Below, piece after piece: positions 5,332 to 10,072 of a stretch of 10,072 bases of DNA. The stretch is from JAOUEA01 sp040882605 (lineage in GTDB: Bacteria; Actinomycetota; UBA4738; HRBIN12). The notes beneath the pieces are model-generated. The model saw only the letters and a list, made by a program, of their open reading frames with translations. It made no database searches and was not told the origin of the DNA. Position 1 is the stretch's first letter, and every line of letters starts with the position of its first letter. The position numbers were made by a program, and so were the translations under genes. The stretch spans positions 1 through 10,072 of the forward strand of contig JBBEAY010000077.1 in assembly GCA_040882605.1 (NCBI GenBank). The letters run 5' to 3'.

Positions 5332-6672
5332 TCATGAGGGTGTCACGACCCACGTCAACGCCTCGGCGACGTGTCGCACCGGCACGAACCTCAATCCATC
5401 GAGTCCCGGCTCGCCGGGAGGAGCGAAGACCGTGGTCACTCCCGCTGTGCGAGCGGCCGCGAACCGCTGCGCCATGGCGGGCGCAGCTCGCACGAGCCCG
5501 GTGAGCGAGATCTCGCCGACGAAGGCTGCACCCCTGGGCGGAGCGGTGCCCGTCGCGGCCGACGCCAGTGCTGCGGCTATAGCCAGGTCGCAGGCCGGGT
5601 CGTCGACCTTGATGCCACCGGACGAGGCGCCGAACAGCTCACACCGTGCGAGCGAGAGGTTCGCGACCCGGTCGAGCACCGCAGCGACCAGCTGGAACCG
5701 CCGGGCGTCGAGTCCGGTCGCCTGCCGGCGCGCGGGCCCCTCGGACGAGCCCACGAGCGCCTGCACCTCGACAGCCAGGGCGCGACGACCGGACTGCGCA
5801 AGCGCGGTTGCGGCGCCCGGCACACGCTCGCCGCTCACGAGCAGAGCCGTGGGGTCGATCTCGTGCAGGCCGGCCGCGCCCATCTCGAACCAGGCCGTCT
5901 CACCTTCGGCGCCGAACCGATTCTTGCCGCCCGAGAGCACGCGAAGGCCGGACCGCGGATCGCCGTCGAACGTGAGCACCACGTCGACGGCATGCTCGAG
6001 CGCACGGGGTCCTGCGAGGTCGCCATCTTTCGTGACGTGGCCCGCAAGGAGCATGGCGATACCTTCGGCCTTGGCCAGCCCGGTGAGCGCGTCAGTGCAG
6101 GTGCGGACCTGCGAGACGCCGCCGGGCATCTGCGTGCCGCTCGTGTCACGCACCGTCTGGATCGAATCGACCGCCAACAAGAAGGGGCGCTCGGCGCGAG
6201 CGGTCTGCAGCACCTGCTCGAGGTCGCGTCCGGTCGCGAACCGGACCGCATCTCCCGGGATGCCGAGCCGCCGAGCGCGCGCTGCGACCTGTGCGTGCGA
6301 CTCCTCGCCGCTGACCAGCAGGCAGTCGTTACCCCGCGATGCGAGATGGGCGACGAGATGCAGCAGAAGCGTCGACTTGCCGATGCCCGGCTCGCCCGCA
6401 AGCAGCGCCACCGAAGCCGGAACGAGCCCGCCACCGAGCACCCGATCAACCCCCGGGAAACCTGTTGACACTCGGTGGTCGTCGGCCGTGTCGCCGCCAC
6501 CGACCAAGGGAGCCGCGACCAGTGCGAGACCAGAGCCTGAGCGTGGCCCGGCCGGCGCCCGTGCGCTCTCCTCGATGGTGCCCCATGCCCCACATCCGGG
6601 GCACCGACCCACCCACTGCGACACCTGCTGACGGCAGTCGCGACAGCTGAGCACCACGCGTATCTTCGCCAT
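5332..6672 (-). CDS. radA: DNA repair protein RadA (Sms)
   Basis: RecA-related ATPase that helps process recombination intermediates, including branch migration, in homologous repair. The 446-residue protein has an N-terminal four-cysteine zinc finger (C10, C13, C24, C27 in CRDC...CPGC), Walker A GEPGIGKST (93-101), Walker B LLAVD (165-169), the RadA-specific KNRFG motif (250-254) and a C-terminal Lon-protease-like domain (about 285-446, with VGEISLTGLVR). The ATG at 6672 (MAKIRVVLSC) matches typical RadA starts; upstream in-frame codons lack a good start and read as Gly-rich nonsense. The only GGAGG is 19 bases away, too far, so initiation may be weak or from a short leader. disA, often adjacent to radA, is absent. 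Divergent from the RIO kinase. Confidence 0.97.
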   Translation of the reverse strand: MAKIRVVLSCRDCRQQVSQWVGRCPGCGAWGTIEESARAPAGPRSGSGLALVAAPLVGGGDTADDHRVSTGFPGVDRVLGGGLVPASVALLAGEPGIGKSTLLLHLVAHLASRGNDCLLVSGEESHAQVAARARRLGIPGDAVRFATGRDLEQVLQTARAERPFLLAVDSIQTVRDTSGTQMPGGVSQVRTCTDALTGLAKAEGIAMLLAGHVTKDGDLAGPRALEHAVDVVLTFDGDPRSGLRVLSGGKNRFGAEGETAWFEMGAAGLHEIDPTALLVSGERVPGAATALAQSGRRALAVEVQALVGSSEGPARRQATGLDARRFQLVAAVLDRVANLSLARCELFGASSGGIKVDDPACDLAIAAALASAATGTAPPRGAAFVGEISLTGLVRAAPAMAQRFAAARTAGVTTVFAPPGEPGLDGLRFVPVRHVAEALTWVVTPS

Positions 6673-6710
6673 GGCGTCACCGTAGCCACCACCTCCGACA
6701 CCCCATGAGG

Positions 6711-6719
6711 TGCTACCCT
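6711..6719 (+). promoter_or_regulatory. Candidate extended -10 promoter for the small ORF and RIO kinase
   Basis: TGCTACCCT is an extended -10 with a TAnnnT core. It is identical to the -10 region proposed for carD, including the preceding G. No -35 is recognisable, as can be the case for extended -10 promoters. Transcription would begin near 6726, giving a leader of about 80 bases before the small ORF and about 250 before the kinase. Confidence 0.4.
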
Positions 6720-6762
6720 GACCCAGCGAAAACACAGCGCAGAAGTTCCAGCGCTCAAGTAG

Positions 6763-6780
6763 CGAAGCGATAGCGCTTCG
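6763..6780 (+). promoter_or_regulatory. Leader hairpin upstream of the small ORF
   Basis: CGAAGCG (6763-6769) and CGCTTCG (6774-6780) form a perfect seven-pair stem with loop ATAG. An AGCGCT at 6750-6755 could instead pair with the AGCGCT at 6772-6777, which would open this hairpin. It ends nine bases before the AAGGAGG ribosome site at 6790-6796. It could modulate translation, or be incidental. Confidence 0.4.
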
Positions 6781-6804
6781 AGAGACAGGAAGGAGGCGAT
6801 GAGC

Positions 6805-6870
6805 ATGGCTACGATCTCGGAGATTCAACCTGCGCGCTCGCCGCGTCTCTTCCGGTTCGCCTCGGCCTAG
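6805..6870 (+). CDS. Candidate 21-residue small protein or leader peptide
   Basis: The best ribosome binding site in the window, AGGAAGGAGG (6787-6796), lies eight bases before an ATG at 6805 (a second, closer ATG is at 6799). The frame runs MATISEIQPA... and ends in LFRFASA before TAG at 6868. The peptide has four basic and one acidic residue and no obvious membrane helix. It sits between a structured leader and the RIO kinase, so it may be a leader peptide affecting kinase expression. The kinase frame is also open through this stretch (from 6774), so a lost base joining the two is an alternative explanation, although codons between 6871 and 6944 in the kinase frame look non-coding. I do not recognise the peptide. 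Confidence 0.5.
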   Translation: MATISEIQPARSPRLFRFASA

Positions 6871-6974
6871 CGCCACCCACCTCTCGGGTCGGCACACACG
6901 CCAGAACCTCCTTCGGGACGCGGCATCACCCATGCCACGACCACTTGTACATCAGGCTCGAAGGGAGTCCAGCG

Positions 6975-7736
6975 TTGACCGACGCGAACCAGTTCGAGCA
7001 CTTCTTCGATGAGGGGCTCATCGGATCGGTGCTCAGACCTATCAAGAGCGGCAAGGAAGCCTCGGTACACCTCTGCCGCGCCAACCCACGAACGACCGAC
7101 GAAGTGCTCGTCGCGCTCAAGGCGTACCACCCGCTGGACCGGCGCGACTTCCGTGACGAGTCGATGTACCGCGACGGCGAGTGGATCAAGGAACGTCGCG
7201 TGCGCGTAGCGCTCGAGAAGAAGACGCGCTTCGGGCGCGAGGTCCAAGGCATGATCTGGGTCGACCGCGAGTGGGAGACCCTGCGTGCGCTGTCAGCCGG
7301 CGGCGCGCCCGTTCCAAGGCCGATCGAGCGAACCGGCGACTCGATCCTCATGACCTACATCGGTGACGACGACTTCGCCGCGCCACAGCTGCGTTCGTAC
7401 GAGGTCGACGACGCCGAGGAAGCCGAAGCCCTGGTCGACCAGGTGCTGCGCGCGGTTGAACGCATGTTGTTCCTAAACGTGGTGCACGGCGACCTGTCGC
7501 CCTATAACGTACTAGTCTGGAACGGACTAGTGACGGTGATCGACCTTCCTCAGGCCGTCGATCCTCGCAAGAACCGCCACGCGAGGGCGTTCCTGGAACG
7601 CGACGTCGAGCGCATCTGCGAGTGGGCGTCGCACCACGGCGTGCAGCGCCCGGCAGGGCGCATCGCCGCAGACCTCTGGACGGGGTGGGAGTTCGCCGAC
7701 CTCGTTCCCGAGGAGCTGAGAGGCCTCACGATGTAG
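6975..7736 (+). CDS. RIO-family (RIO1-like) serine kinase/ATPase
   Basis: Atypical protein kinase fold with the RIO layout. It has a flexible-loop P-loop segment (IKSGKEASVHLC), the ATP-anchoring Lys in LVALKAYHP (about residue 49), a hinge-like ILMTYIG, the catalytic loop VHGDLSPYN (Asp about 173) and metal-binding ID in TVIDLPQAVDP (Asp about 190) where typical kinases have DFG. RIO1/RIO2 act in ribosome maturation in archaea and eukaryotes; the bacterial role is not well established. The TTG at 6975 has GGGAG seven bases upstream; a TTG at 6945 adds ten residues but has no ribosome site. 253 residues, all active-site residues present. It is the only convincing plus-strand gene among housekeeping genes, convergent with the broken membrane gene. 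Confidence 0.92.
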   Translation: MTDANQFEHFFDEGLIGSVLRPIKSGKEASVHLCRANPRTTDEVLVALKAYHPLDRRDFRDESMYRDGEWIKERRVRVALEKKTRFGREVQGMIWVDREWETLRALSAGGAPVPRPIERTGDSILMTYIGDDDFAAPQLRSYEVDDAEEAEALVDQVLRAVERMLFLNVVHGDLSPYNVLVWNGLVTVIDLPQAVDPRKNRHARAFLERDVERICEWASHHGVQRPAGRIAADLWTGWEFADLVPEELRGLTM

Positions 7737-7738
7737 CC

Positions 7739-7751
7739 GGCCCGAAGGGTC
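7739..7751. terminator. Small hairpin between convergent genes
   Basis: GGCCC-GAA-GGGTC can form a five-pair stem (one G-T pair) with a three-base loop, right after the RIO kinase stop and at the proposed stop (7750) of the opposing membrane gene. It is short and has no U tract on either strand, so a shared terminator is only a possibility. Confidence 0.25.
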
Positions 7752-8296
7752 AGACGAGGTCGTCGGGCACGACGTGAGGAACGCTCGGCAGACGGAACAC
7801 GAGGCGGAAGGTGTCGCGAGCGCGCAAGCGACGACCACCCCAACCGCAGCCACCGCTCCAAGGCCGGAGGCCGACGCACCGACGACCGCCGTGAGCGCGA
7901 ATGCCCAGATGGCCGCGTTGATCTCACGCGGGCGAGCGTTGCGCACCCCACCGCGAGCCGCGGCGAGCGACCACGGCACGATCGCGAGTCCGAGCAGGTG
8001 CAGCGGCACGCCGGGCACGATGATGAGCACGATCGTTGTCATCAGCCCTGGAACCGCGATCATCGACGCGGCCAGCCGGATCCCGCGTGCCCAGGCGACG
8101 ATCGAGACGCATGCGAGCACGAGTGTGCCCGTCATAACCAAGGCGCGCCCCACCTGCGACGACATCCCGGACATGCGGCGAGAACGGCGCCATGCACGAT
8201 CACCGCCAGACCCCACATCGCCAGCACGAAACACGCGAGGTCGCCCAGATCGAGGCCCGCAAGCAGGCGAGACGAGCCGGAAGGAGGGGCATGCAT
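7750..8296 (-). pseudogene. Integral membrane protein gene with two apparent frameshifts
   Basis: Coding signal changes frame twice. Segment 1 runs from an ATG at 8296 to a stop at 8132 and holds one helix (CFVLAMWGLAVIVHGAVLAA). Segment 2, around 8174 to 7820, carries three to four helices (ALVMTGTLVLACVSIVAWA; then TTIVLIIVPGVPLHLLGLAI; then AIWAFALTAVVGAS and AVAAVGVVVACAL). Left in its own frame it would run antisense into the RIO kinase to 7527. Segment 3 gives a plausible C-terminus, DTFRLVFRLPSVPHVVPDDLV, ending at 7750, tail to tail with the kinase. Each switch is what a single missing base would cause; restoring both gives about 182 residues. Alternatives are two overlapping small genes, or sequencing/assembly error. 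No ribosome site supports segment 2 starting alone. Family not recognised. Confidence 0.5.
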
Positions 8297-8382
8297 GCTC
8301 CGAACGTCGGCAGCAAGGCGTCGCCACTTGACGGCTCCGACGAGGCCGGTGGGCGCGGGCCTGGGCCCCTCGAGAGCGACGC

Positions 8383-10072
<1,690 letters not shown>

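Noticed and set aside
5303..6631. Plus-strand ORF of 442 codons opposite radA
   Set aside because: Ser/Arg/Pro/Thr-rich antisense shadow typical of high-GC genes; radA motifs on the other strand are unambiguous.
6673..6933. 87-residue N-terminal extension of RadA
   Set aside because: Codons there are not protein-like, overlap the divergent promoter and small ORF, and RadA proteins begin at the MAK before the zinc finger.
6922..6936. GGCAT-CACCC-ATGCC hairpin before the kinase
   Set aside because: Only five pairs, no U tract and no competing structure; not enough to call a regulatory element on its own.
7527..7749. Continuation of the membrane-protein frame antisense through the RIO kinase C-terminal half
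   Set aside because: It lies opposite the conserved HGDLSPYN and IDLPQAVD region, has no hydrophobic or domain-like content, and a better C-terminus ends at 7750 in another frame.
8341..8372. GC-rich inverted repeat after the clpC stop as a terminator
   Set aside because: Only CGAGG/CCTCG and a short GGGC/GCCC inner stem pair, with no U tract; expected by chance in such GC-rich DNA.

Overview
The window is high-GC bacterial chromosome, most likely from an actinomycete-type bacterium (Actinomycetota), possibly a deep-branching or uncultured lineage. The evidence is GC-ending codon use, a CarD of the mycobacterial type, a TTG-start RIO kinase, candidate promoters with a TAnnnT -10 box, and four-base start/stop overlaps. 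The lineage is an inference; no rRNA is present.

Layout, right to left along the mainly minus-strand housekeeping block: the C-terminal two thirds of the AAA+ unfoldase ClpC (runs off the right edge); a small membrane-protein gene whose frame appears broken twice; a lone plus-strand RIO-family kinase preceded by a strong ribosome site and a 21-codon small ORF; radA (DNA repair/recombination) divergent from it; carD (RNA polymerase-binding regulator) with its own candidate promoter and a terminator-like hairpin; then a probable operon of a PIN/TRAM membrane protein (YacL type), ispD, ispF (isoprenoid MEP pathway) and rlmB (23S rRNA 2'-O-methyltransferase), followed by a four-helix membrane protein of unknown function and tRNA-Thr(TGT).

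The block is the widespread clpC-radA-(disA)-(carD)-yacL-ispD-ispF-(cysS)-rlmB neighbourhood, but disA is absent beside radA, cysS is absent between ispF and rlmB, and a RIO kinase gene is inserted in opposite orientation between clpC and radA. The ispD-ispF-rlmB genes overlap by a few bases and are probably translationally coupled.

Left of the tRNA (1-756) the character changes. A proline-rich, possibly secreted ORF open to the left edge is followed by about 340 bases with no gene, mixed AT-rich patches and G/C homopolymer tracts, and several inverted repeats. The ribosomal-protein/secE/nusG genes that often follow this block are not seen there.

I found no clear new defence, CRISPR, mobile or biosynthetic system. 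The most interesting points are the small ORF and structured leader before the RIO kinase, the twice-shifted membrane gene, and the unexplained DNA beyond the tRNA 3' end.
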